From DATNPH01 sp036703315 (GTDB taxonomy: Bacteria; Cyanobacteriota; Cyanobacteriia; Cyanobacteriales; Coleofasciculaceae): a stretch of DNA of 18,355 bases. The notes beneath the pieces are model-generated. The model was given only the letters and a program-made list of their open reading frames with translations. It was not told the origin of the DNA and ran no database searches. Where the stretch lies: positions 1 to 18,355 of the forward strand of contig DATNPH010000204.1 of the NCBI GenBank assembly GCA_036703315.1, read 5' to 3'. A program made the translations under genes and the position numbers. Within the stretch, counting starts at the first letter, position 1. Each line of letters begins with the position of its first letter. Below, piece by piece: positions 1 through 6,247 of this stretch.

Positions 1-227
1 TTAGACCTCTTGCAAAAATCCATGAATGACCCCTCCCCAGCCCTCCCCTTAGTAAGGGGAGGGGGCAAGATTTGAAGTTTTTCCCCCCTTATCAAGGGGG
101 GATTAAGGGGGGTGATTTCGACTTTTGCAAGAGGTCTATTATCCAGTGCATTTAACAGTGCCAACGCCCGTTTAAACCATTCAATATGCTCTTTAGTTAC
201 TTGGTACTCTAAATCATTTAAAATCAC
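1..227 (-). pseudogene. 5' end of an antitoxin-like gene interrupted by the MITE (partial at window edge)
   Basis: On the minus strand a GTG at 227-225, preceded by GAGG about 8 nt upstream, opens a frame reading VILNDLEYQVTKEHIEWFKR and then ALALLNALDN. This resembles the N-terminus of the small cyanobacterial HTH proteins that act as antitoxins beside HigB-like toxins (family resemblance from memory, not searched). After about 30 codons the frame enters the MITE at 138. It stays open right through the element to the window edge, adding about 45 residues of Pro/Gly/Leu-rich sequence encoded by the repeat. The native C-terminal part, which would hold the HTH, has been displaced or lost. It could instead be a short hypothetical gene that tolerates the insertion. 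The identity is tentative; the interruption is directly visible. Confidence 0.42.
2..138. mobile_element. MITE-like element with 16-bp perfect terminal inverted repeats
   Basis: The ends are TAGACCTCTTGCAAAA (2-17) and its exact reverse complement (123-138). The outermost TA on each side may be a TA target duplication or part of the repeat; the window edge prevents a longer check. The interior carries a near-perfect hairpin, CCCTCCCCTTA/TAAGGGGAGGG around 42-64, and a second C-rich/G-rich stem around 84-112. At 137 bp it is far too short for a transposase, so it would have to be moved by one supplied elsewhere. A TA duplication would fit IS630/Tc1-type mobilisation, but that is inference. It lies inside an open frame on the minus strand. 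Confidence 0.75.
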
Positions 228-308
228 GGTTCCCACCTCACTAAATCTATAGCGATTATTCCTTCGACTGTGGATAAGCTATCTAGAGGAAATTAAGCGG
301 TTCGTTCA

Positions 309-346
309 ATGACCATAATCCTAACTAATGACCATAATCCTAACTA
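309..346 (+). repeat. 19-bp tandem duplication over the surE start codon
   Basis: ATGACCATAATCCTAACTA occurs twice back to back (309-327 and 328-346) with no mismatch. The second copy encodes the true N-terminus MTIILT. The first copy starts with an ATG that is out of frame with surE and encodes only 12 residues before TAA at 345-347. Because 19 is not a multiple of three, only the second ATG yields SurE; the codon at 322-324 in the surE frame is a stop, so no start further upstream is possible. Confidence 0.95.
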
Positions 347-1005
347 ATGACGATGGAATAGACGCCCCTGGTATCCGGGCACTTCAGAAGGCTATTAATG
401 GCAAAGGCGTGATTGTAGCGCCGCAAGTAGAATGGTCAGGCTGTGGTCATCGAGTGACAACCACTAAACCTATCCAAGTTCAACGCCGATCGCATACAGA
501 ATACGTGATCGCAGGTACTCCCGCTGATTGCACTCGCCTTGCCCTAACTCATCTTTGCCCTGATGCGACTTGGGTACTTTCTGGAATCAATGCTGGCGGC
601 AATATGGGGGTTGATGTTTACATTTCAGGCACCGTCGCTGCTGTACGAGAGGCGGCAATGCACGGTATTCCTGGAATTGCCGTTTCCCACTGGATTAGAA
701 GACCTCTTATTGTCGATTGGGATGTCGCGGCACGGTGTACTGCTAAAGTGTTGGCTGACTTACTGACTCGTCCTATTGAACCGAAAACCTTCTGGAATGT
801 GAATTTACCGCATTTGGAACCCGGTACAGCTGACCCAGAGGTCGTGTTTTGTGAACCCAGTACGCAGCCCTTGCCAGTTAATTATCGAGTTGAGGGTGAT
901 GATTATTACTATGTGGGGGAATATGCCAAACGCGATCGCACTCCTGGAACCGATGTTGATGTCTGCTTTTCAGGTCATATTGCCGTGACCAAGCTACACC
1001 TATAA
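328..1005 (+). CDS. surE: SurE-family 5'/3'-nucleotidase
   Basis: A 225-residue cytoplasmic metal-dependent phosphatase that removes phosphate from nucleoside monophosphates. The family signature is intact: NDDGI at residues 7-11 (the two metal-binding aspartates), Ser37 in the WSGCGH segment, SGINAGGN (85-92) with the metal-binding Asn, and ISGTVAAVREA (99-109) with the conserved SGT. It is slightly shorter than the usual 230-270 residues, mainly in the C-terminal part. The start is fixed by the TNDDG motif at residues 6-10 and an upstream in-frame stop; no clear Shine-Dalgarno precedes it, because a 19-bp duplication separates it from the older leader (an AGAGGA lies at 285-290, too far away). 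Cyanobacteria often carry more than one SurE paralogue, so this may be a secondary copy. A small hypothetical gene follows 19 bp downstream. Confidence 0.92.
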   Translation: MTIILTNDDGIDAPGIRALQKAINGKGVIVAPQVEWSGCGHRVTTTKPIQVQRRSHTEYVIAGTPADCTRLALTHLCPDATWVLSGINAGGNMGVDVYISGTVAAVREAAMHGIPGIAVSHWIRRPLIVDWDVAARCTAKVLADLLTRPIEPKTFWNVNLPHLEPGTADPEVVFCEPSTQPLPVNYRVEGDDYYYVGEYAKRDRTPGTDVDVCFSGHIAVTKLHL

Positions 1006-1024
1006 GAAGATAGCTAGAGCAAAG

Positions 1025-1228
1025 ATGCAGACTAAACGATTTGTGGAACCAACCGAGGAGCAGTACTTAATTCTTAATGCATTAGAAACCTTAGAACTGC
1101 TTCAATACAGACTTTATGATGAGTATACGGGAAACTGGTTGATCATCACCCCCAGCCCTATTTTGCCAACTTCGTTCCTCTTACCCGATGGCGACGTTGT
1201 TCCTTCCACATGGGTATCTGAAACATGA
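1025..1228 (+). CDS. small hypothetical protein (67 aa)
   Basis: A 67-residue protein that I do not recognise. It starts MQTKRFVEPTEEQYLILNAL and has a Leu/Glu-rich, probably helical first half (about residues 10-32, including ALETLELLQYRLYDEY). The second half is Pro/Leu-rich and ends in VPSTWVSET. There is no signal peptide and no membrane segment. The stop TGA overlaps the ATG of the next gene (ATGA at 1225-1228), which suggests translational coupling and supports its being a real gene. It sits between surE and another small gene in one plus-strand run. The function is unknown. Confidence 0.55.
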   Translation: MQTKRFVEPTEEQYLILNALETLELLQYRLYDEYTGNWLIITPSPILPTSFLLPDGDVVPSTWVSET

Positions 1229-1512
1229 GAGAACCCACTGAACTTGAAAAACAGCAATACAAGAGACTCACAGAACTCTTGTCCCTAGCACGGCAGCGCT
1301 ACCTCAATGCAGGGGGAGACCCTCGGCACCCTCCAAGCGGTCAAAATGGCGATGACTTCTTAACTGATGAGGAGCGTCAAGAAGCGATAATGCTAGGGCG
1401 GAAGATTTTTGGTGTTCGCATCGTTGGCAATGAAGTTCACTGTCAAGGGCGATCGTGGAAAGTACCTATTAATACTGCAAACAACGAGGACACGGCGGCA
1501 TGCGAATCTTAA
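1225..1512 (+). CDS. small hypothetical protein (95 aa)
   Basis: A charged, soluble 95-residue protein of no family I recognise. It has a helical N-terminus rich in Glu, Lys, Gln and Arg (MREPTELEKQQYKRLTELL), a Gly/Pro-rich stretch at about residues 30-42 (GGDPRHPPSGQNG), a second helix with LTDEERQEAIMLGRKIFG (47-64), and a short basic/Trp end. It overlaps the preceding gene by 4 nt (ATGA) and the following epimerase gene by 13 nt, so the three are very probably co-translated. That arrangement, and the GAGGA for the next gene lying inside its 3' end, are the main support for its being coding. Confidence 0.6.
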   Translation: MREPTELEKQQYKRLTELLSLARQRYLNAGGDPRHPPSGQNGDDFLTDEERQEAIMLGRKIFGVRIVGNEVHCQGRSWKVPINTANNEDTAACES

Positions 1513-2435
1513 TCATGGGGGGCACCCGGTTTATCGGGGTCTACTTAACTAAACTCTTGGTAGAACAAGGTCATGAGGTAGTGCTGTTCAATCGCGGTAA
1601 GCGACCCGCACCCGTGGAAGGTATAAAACAGATTCATGGCGATCGCACAGACGCCTCCCAACTCAAAGAAAAATTATCACACGAACAGTTTGATGCCATA
1701 TTTGACAACAACGGTCGGGAACTCAGTGATACTCAGCCCCTAGCAGAGATATTTAAAGACCGGGTACAGCACTTTGTCTATATGAGTTCTGCCGGTGTTT
1801 ATCTAAAATCAGACCAGTTACCCCATGTGGAAGGTGATCCAGTTGACCCAAAAAGCCGCCACAAAGGCAAGCATGAAACGGAAGCTTACCTGAAGCAGCT
1901 GGGATTACCGTGGACATCGATTCGTCCTACCTATATTTACGGTCCCCAGAATTATAACGACCTAGAAGCTTGGTTTTTTGACCGAATTGTCCGCGATCGC
2001 CCCATCCCCATCCCTGGCAATGGAATGCATATCACACAATTCGGTCATTGTCAAGACTTGGCTACGGCTATGGCAGCCGTTTTGGGAAACGAGGCAGCAG
2101 TTGGGGAAATTTATAATGTATCGGGCGATCGCTACGTTACCTTTGATGGTCTTGCTCGTGCTTGTGCCGAGGCAGTGGGTAAATCAGCTGATGCCGTTCA
2201 GATAGTACACTACGACCCGAAAAAATTTGACTTTGGCAAGCGCAAAGCCTTTCCCCTGAGAGCCCAGCACTTCTTCGCGTCAGTTAATAAAGCGAAGACT
2301 GAACTAAACTGGCAACCAGAATACGACCTACTTAGTGGTCTCAAAGATTCCTTCCAGAACGATTACCAAACGTCTGGGCGTCATGAAGCCGAAGTTGATT
2401 TCTCTGTCGATGACGAGATTTTAAAAGCAGCCTAG
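1500..2435 (+). CDS. NAD(P)-dependent epimerase/dehydratase-fold protein, CSP41-like
   Basis: A 311-residue extended short-chain dehydrogenase fold. The dinucleotide-binding glycine motif is at the N-terminus (GGTRFIG, residues 7-13) and an SSAGVY segment at 96-101. The catalytic Tyr of the usual YxxxK is absent; the corresponding place reads R120-H-K-G-K124, followed by IRPTYIYGPQ (141-150). This is the pattern of chloroplast/cyanobacterial CSP41 proteins, which bind RNA and ribosomes and have endoribonuclease-like activity, rather than of sugar epimerases. Assignment to CSP41 rests on the overall sequence from memory; the motifs are directly visible. Translation probably starts at ATG 1500, with GAGGA at 1486-1490 inside the overlapping upstream gene. 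Synteny with the two small upstream genes suggests a single transcript. Confidence 0.85.
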   Translation: MRILIMGGTRFIGVYLTKLLVEQGHEVVLFNRGKRPAPVEGIKQIHGDRTDASQLKEKLSHEQFDAIFDNNGRELSDTQPLAEIFKDRVQHFVYMSSAGVYLKSDQLPHVEGDPVDPKSRHKGKHETEAYLKQLGLPWTSIRPTYIYGPQNYNDLEAWFFDRIVRDRPIPIPGNGMHITQFGHCQDLATAMAAVLGNEAAVGEIYNVSGDRYVTFDGLARACAEAVGKSADAVQIVHYDPKKFDFGKRKAFPLRAQHFFASVNKAKTELNWQPEYDLLSGLKDSFQNDYQTSGRHEAEVDFSVDDEILKAA

Positions 2436-2470
2436 TGGTGGAACCGATTAAAAGGCAGACGTTTTAAGTT

Positions 2471-3020
2471 ATGCCAGGACAACCTACTCTTCTGACAAAG
2501 CGGTTACTATTCCGTCCATTTACTCTAGACGATGTGCCCTCCGTAGAGCGTCTTGCTGGGACGCGAGAGATTGCTGAGAGTACCATCTCGATTCCTCACC
2601 CCTATGAGTCTGATTATGCTGAGCAATGGATAGTAGGATAATCCCGTGCCTTCGTGCAGGGAACAGCCATTCACTTTGGCATTGAGACAAAAGATGTACA
2701 GCAATTAGTCGGGGGATTGAATTGCGAGATATTGATACAGCACATTCGCAGGCTGAGCTAAGTCATTGGATTGGGGTACAGTGGTGGGCAAGGATTTCGC
2801 TAGTGAGGCAGCACAATATCTGCTTCGTTACGGTTTCGAGCAGCTCCATCTAAACCGGATCTATGCTTACCACAGGGTGAGAAACCCTGCCTCTGGGAAA
2901 GTGCTACAGAAAATCGGGATCAGGTACGGAGGGGCTGATGCGCCAACTTGTACGAAAGTGAGGATATTTGAGGACGTAGTACTAGATGCGAGGCTTCATG
3001 AGGAGTGGTTAGCTTCCTGA
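2471..3020 (+). pseudogene. GNAT acetyltransferase (RimJ/RimL type), inactivated
   Basis: The N-terminal part reads MPGQPTLLTKRLLFRPFTLD from 2471, the opening of RimJ/RimL-like acetyltransferases, and continues to YAEQWIVG, where an in-frame TAA (2639-2641) interrupts it, probably from CAA. Reading then continues as SRAFVQGTAIHFGI, shifts frame near 2710-2725 (LRDIDTAHSQAELSHWIGVQ), and shifts again at the G run about 2780-2786. It enters the frame GKDFASEAAQYLLRYGFEQL and then HLNRIYAYHRVRNPASGKVL, which is the acetyl-CoA-binding end of the fold. One nonsense codon and two indels in 550 bp mark a dead gene, unless they are sequencing errors. The last 84 codons alone stay open and could be called in error as a separate gene. 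Confidence 0.88.
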
Positions 3021-3036
3021 GCGATAGCAAAGCTGC

Positions 3037-3146
3037 GTAGTAGCACGTCTAGACTTATTTTGTGGGTGAAGCAATTGCTGAGAAGCTTATGATTCAAGCA
3101 TTGGAATACAATTTTTCCCACAGTTTTAGCCTGGACGCGCTACTAC
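3037..3146. repeat. 110-bp imperfect inverted-repeat element
   Basis: GTAGTAGCACGTC at 3037-3049 pairs with GACGCGCTACTAC at 3134-3146 (12 of 13 positions). GTGGG at 3062-3066 pairs with CCCAC at 3117-3121 at exactly the same 12-nt distance from the outer arms, so the ends form a symmetric ~30-bp imperfect inverted repeat. It fills the space between the acetyltransferase pseudogene and the convergent DUF2382 gene. It may be a degraded MITE or simply a foldable intergenic repeat; it has no coding capacity. Confidence 0.4.
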
Positions 3147-3178
3147 ATAATACAGATTATCTTCCTAAGTCCTATGAA

Positions 3179-4096
3179 TTAAACCCGGTCATTAAGATGG
3201 CGATTACGTGGCTGCACAACTGGCTTCCCGTTAACATCCACTTCTAACTCTTCGCGACGAAGTGTTTCTGTGGCATCAACTGTATCGTGCTCAACTTCTT
3301 TTCTGACGGTGACTTCCTCACGCACAAAAGGTTGCTTTCTGATATCAGCCGTCTCTTCATAGACTCTCATGTGAGCCACTTCGCCTTCCCTAAAGTCAAC
3401 GTCACCCGGAGTACCCATAGTCCCAACATCTTCAGGAACTCTCCGCTCAATCACAACTCGTTCCTTCTCTACAGGAACGGAGACTCGTGCTGTTTCTGTT
3501 TCAACCCGCTTGCCTATAGCTACCTCACCAGTCTGACGACGATGTTTATTGGCAACAATCCGCTCTTCGTACAGTCTGAGCCGTTGATGCTCTTGGTCAT
3601 TCATCTGGTACAGTGACGGCTCTTGCTCGTAGGTGTAGGTATTGCGGTCATAAGTAGCAGGATGTGGGACAACGGATTGAGAAGGTACCCTCGCAACGGG
3701 TGATGGTTCCACAGGTACTGACGATTCTACGCTGGGAGTGCGATAAACACGCCGTACTCGCTCTTCGTAGTCGTAATCAACCGTCATCCTATCATCGTAC
3801 TCAGGTAATCTTTCCGCTTGCTCTTTGCTTGAAATTCCTAAGGCATAGATGCGTCGTGCGTCCGGATCAACATGGCAACGACCTACTGGAAGCAAAACGC
3901 TCTTTCCAAAAATCCAGAAGCCTGTGTCGATGACAAAATAGCGGAAACGTCCTGTCTCATCAACTAGCACGTCATGAATAGAACCAATTTTTTCATGGCT
4001 TCTGCCAGCATAGACATCAAGTCCCTTGACATCTGCACCATCAAAGGCTTCTTCACGATAATTAGGATTAAAATCCTCAATTTTGAAAAGAGGCAT
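3179..4096 (-). CDS. PRC-barrel / DUF2382 (YsnF/AvaK-type) stress protein
   Basis: A soluble protein of about 305 residues. It starts MPLFKIEDFNPNYREEAFDG and has an N-terminal PRC-barrel (about residues 10-105; segments KIGSIHDVLVDETGRFRYFV and SVLLPVGR). A linker rich in Pro, Val, Ser and Tyr (about 120-170) follows, then a DUF2382 domain (about 175-290) with LYEERIVANKHRRQTGEVAI, ERVVIERRVPEDVG and EEVTVRKEVEHDTV. AvaK, the akinete marker protein of Anabaena variabilis, and other desiccation- or stress-linked proteins have this architecture. A precise function is not known. I prefer the ATG at 4096 over the one at 4135 because GGAG lies 8 nt upstream (4108-4105), and 'MPLF' begins the barrel. 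It is the last gene of a minus-strand run after pgsA. Confidence 0.85.
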   Translation of the reverse strand: MPLFKIEDFNPNYREEAFDGADVKGLDVYAGRSHEKIGSIHDVLVDETGRFRYFVIDTGFWIFGKSVLLPVGRCHVDPDARRIYALGISSKEQAERLPEYDDRMTVDYDYEERVRRVYRTPSVESSVPVEPSPVARVPSQSVVPHPATYDRNTYTYEQEPSLYQMNDQEHQRLRLYEERIVANKHRRQTGEVAIGKRVETETARVSVPVEKERVVIERRVPEDVGTMGTPGDVDFREGEVAHMRVYEETADIRKQPFVREEVTVRKEVEHDTVDATETLRREELEVDVNGKPVVQPRNRHLNDRV

Positions 4097-4195
4097 GTTC
4101 TTATCTCCAGAGTTGTCTATACCAAGTAGACTCATAGTAAGAATCTAGAGACTCTGATTCCTCTGGCTAATGAATGAGAAATCAGCTACTAACCA

Positions 4196-4756
4196 TCAAT
4201 CAGCAGTCTGACCACTACCTACCGCTGATGGCGGATTGCTTTTTTGAGGCCACAGGTATATGGCACCAGAAATCAAAGTGAGAGCAACAGATACCCAGAA
4301 AGCGATTTGAGAGGGAATTTTCCAGGTATCCGGCGTAGGTGCAATCAACAGCGCGACAGCGATAATCTGACTGATGGTTTTGAGCTTGCCCCAAATATTG
4401 GCTCCACTAATGCTAGTGCTGCCAGTTAAGTTAGGACTAACACGCCAACCGGCGATCGCTAACTCTCGCGCCAAAACTAGGAACACACCCCAAGCTGGTA
4501 CCTGACCAAGCTGAATTAATGCCAATAAAGGAGCCAATATCAAAAATTTATCGACTAGCGGGTCAAGAAACTTGCCCAAATCTGTAACTTGGTTAAGTTT
4601 CCGAGCTAGATAACCGTCTAACCAATCAGTTCCAGCCGCGACCAAAAATATTGCCAAACAGATCCAGCGCGTCTGATTAGTTGGGTTATTCAGACCGTAT
4701 AGGATAAACGGCAACCCCAGCAAGCGAGAAAAAGTAATCCAGTTAGGTAGATTCAT
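4196..4756 (-). CDS. pgsA: CDP-diacylglycerol-glycerol-3-phosphate 3-phosphatidyltransferase
   Basis: A 186-residue inner-membrane enzyme that makes phosphatidylglycerol phosphate from CDP-diacylglycerol and glycerol-3-phosphate. This is the committed step to phosphatidylglycerol, the only phospholipid of cyanobacterial membranes and essential for photosystems. The CDP-alcohol phosphotransferase motif is complete: D47-G-x2-A51-R-x8-G61-x3-D65-x3-D69 (in DGYLARKLNQVTDLGKFLDP). Several hydrophobic segments follow, around residues 10-22, 32-44, 74-95, 130-142 and 150-168. The length is normal. The start MNLPNWITFSRLLG is the typical family N-terminus. The ATG directly abuts the T-tract of a terminator-like hairpin, leaving no room for a ribosome-binding site. 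Confidence 0.95.
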   Translation of the reverse strand: MNLPNWITFSRLLGLPFILYGLNNPTNQTRWICLAIFLVAAGTDWLDGYLARKLNQVTDLGKFLDPLVDKFLILAPLLALIQLGQVPAWGVFLVLARELAIAGWRVSPNLTGSTSISGANIWGKLKTISQIIAVALLIAPTPDTWKIPSQIAFWVSVALTLISGAIYLWPQKSNPPSAVGSGQTAD

Positions 4757-4803
4757 AAAAAAAGAGCTATGAGTTAAGGTGTCAATGCTCTAACTCATAG
4801 CTC
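4757..4803 (-). terminator. Intrinsic terminator or attenuator abutting the pgsA start codon
   Basis: GAGCTATGAGTTA (4803-4791, read on the minus strand) pairs perfectly with TAACTCATAGCTC (4776-4764) over a 14-nt loop. Seven Ts (4763-4757) and then immediately the ATG of pgsA follow. The 13-bp stem plus U-tract is a textbook rho-independent terminator shape for the upstream sugar transferase transcript. The position, with zero spacing to the next start codon, means it would either insulate pgsA (leaving a leaderless or poorly initiated message) or act as an attenuator/translation control. Which one holds cannot be told from sequence. Confidence 0.7.
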
Positions 4804-4887
4804 ATCCCTCGCCAAGACTGCACATTCTAAATTGAAATAGTTGGCAATTTGTTTTACCTATCTGCTCAACTCAAACTTCAAAATCCC

Positions 4888-5586
4888 CTAATAAGCGCCA
4901 TCTTTCTGCGCCACTACCATCAGAGTCTTCACAATCAGCTTGATATCGTAAGTAATTGACCACTTTTGCTGATAGGCAATATCCATGCGAACTATATCTT
5001 CAAAATCTGTAATTTTGGATCGCCCATTAGCCTGCCACTCTCCCGTCATTCCAGGCTTAGTATTCAACCGCTCCCAGTGATGCTTTTGGTAATTGATTAC
5101 CTCTTCTATAGTCGGTGGACGAGTACCTACTAAGCTCATGTCTCCTTTCAGGACATTCCAGAACTGAGGCAATTCGTCTAAGCTTGTGCGACGCAAGAAC
5201 CGACCGATGTTAGTGACACGGGGATCATTTTGATTTTTAAATATATAACCGATTGCCTGGTTATCAACTAGATGTTTAAGCCCGTCAGCTTCCACAACCA
5301 TTGAGCGAAACTTCCAAAGGCGGAAAGGCTTGCCCTTGACACCGCAGCGGATCTGGCTGTAGAAGATAGAACCGGGATTATCAAGCTGGATAGCGATCGC
5401 GATCGGAATCGCCAGGAGTGCAGTAATTACTAGCCCAACTAATGCTCCGATAATGTCAATGAAGCGTTTGCGCTTGCTAATAGCAGAGTAATGCACCTGT
5501 TCTAGAAATGCATACCCCTGGCTAAAGTCATTCCAAACGAATGACTCAACCGATAAAGAATCGGAAGACCTTGTTATGGTAGACAC
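4888..5586 (-). CDS. Polyprenyl-phosphate sugar-1-phosphate transferase (short, monotopic type)
   Basis: A 232-residue initiating glycosyltransferase that moves a sugar-1-phosphate from a nucleotide sugar to a polyprenyl phosphate carrier, starting exopolysaccharide or glycan synthesis. It has a cytoplasmic N-terminus (1-40), one hydrophobic segment (about 43-67, RFIDIIGALVGLVITALLAI) that acts as a re-entrant helix in this family, and the catalytic domain with WKFRSM (91-96). The DE dyad is at D137-E138 within SLDELPQFWNVLKGDMSLVG, and TRPP (155-158) follows. It is the small PglC/WcaJ-C-terminal-like form without the N-terminal multi-helix part. The sugar is unknown. No other glycosyltransferases flank it, so it is an orphan in this window. 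The start is supported by the neighbouring stop-free frame but has no strong ribosome site. Confidence 0.9.
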   Translation of the reverse strand: MSTITRSSDSLSVESFVWNDFSQGYAFLEQVHYSAISKRKRFIDIIGALVGLVITALLAIPIAIAIQLDNPGSIFYSQIRCGVKGKPFRLWKFRSMVVEADGLKHLVDNQAIGYIFKNQNDPRVTNIGRFLRRTSLDELPQFWNVLKGDMSLVGTRPPTIEEVINYQKHHWERLNTKPGMTGEWQANGRSKITDFEDIVRMDIAYQQKWSITYDIKLIVKTLMVVAQKDGAY

Positions 5587-6229
5587 GGTGGGAAATTAGT
5601 TGTTTACAGATTGTTTAGGCAATTCAATCAATTATCTACCCCAACACTGACGTCTACTGCTGCTGACAGCCATTTTTAGCTGTCTACGTAAGTCTGGGTA
5701 AGTTAAGTCCGGTACTTGTCAAAAACTCTATCTCTCTTTAAAAAATTTTACATCTGCCATTAGTCGTAATATCAGCTATTCGTTGTTAGGTGTTCTATGT
5801 TACTTAGCTGCATTACTTGAATAAATGTGTCAAGTAAGCGCTATCTGTGTCCTCCCTGCTTTTGTTTTGTTATGCTTAAGTGCATTATTTTTGCAAAAAA
5901 GTATACTAGTCTTGTTTAAGCGATTCATAGCTTCAAGTTCTGAAGAATTTACAGAGTCTTTAAAATTTCTCGGGGTTTTTAAAGATATTGTAAAAATTCC
6001 GTATTAATTATTGACAAAAATCATTTAATGGAGTGTCCATCACGGAGTGATTGGATTCCAGATAACCACACCTACTAAGCTGTCGGTCACTTAAGTTGGA
6101 TTATGACTAGGGAATGGGTAATAGGTAATGGTTGCTTTAAACGCCTTTTCCCCTTACCCCTTCCCCTTTTCCCCAAGCGATGAGATGGCAAGTTAAATGT
6201 GGAATAGCTTAGTACCGCTCGCTTGGAAG
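5587..6229. other. Gene-free stretch between the sugar transferase and the Hsp70-like gene
   Basis: No convincing gene is seen in 640 bp. It holds the upstream region of the sugar transferase, including a hairpin GACAGC(5665-5670)/GCTGTC(5679-5684), and an AT-rich stretch at 5740-6005. Three small palindromes lie in a row at 6028-6060 (ATGGA/TCCAT, ATCAC/GTGAT, TGGA/TCCA). A purine-rich segment GGGAATGGGTAA (6110-6121) pairs with TTACCCCTTCCC (6154-6165), inside a CCCCTT tract of the kind common between cyanobacterial genes. A 60-codon hydrophobic frame at 5825-6007 lacks a ribosome site and coding character. Confidence 0.6.
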
Positions 6230-6247
6230 TCAAAAGTCAAAAGTCAT
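6227..6247. repeat. Heptamer short tandem repeat AAGTCAA x3 at a gene end
   Basis: Three head-to-tail copies of AAGTCAA (the last ending in T) occupy 6227-6247. Such short tandemly repeated heptamers are typical of filamentous cyanobacteria and usually intergenic. Here the repeat reaches into the Hsp70-like gene: on the minus strand it encodes its last residues MTFDF and supplies the TGA stop. Confidence 0.75.

Noticed and set aside
2766..3020. Short acetyltransferase gene of 84 codons
   Set aside because: It is only the in-frame tail of the pseudogene, starting in the middle of the fold.
3062..3247. 61-codon plus-strand frame
   Set aside because: Half of it is antisense to the DUF2382 gene and the rest lies in the inverted-repeat element; its start is a GTG without ribosome site.
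3287..3933. Two plus-strand open frames (109 and 89 codons)
   Set aside because: They are antisense to the well-supported PRC/DUF2382 gene and show no family resemblance.
5825..6007. 60-codon hydrophobic plus-strand frame
   Set aside because: No ribosome site, AT-rich composition and no neighbours in an operon; a chance frame is likelier.
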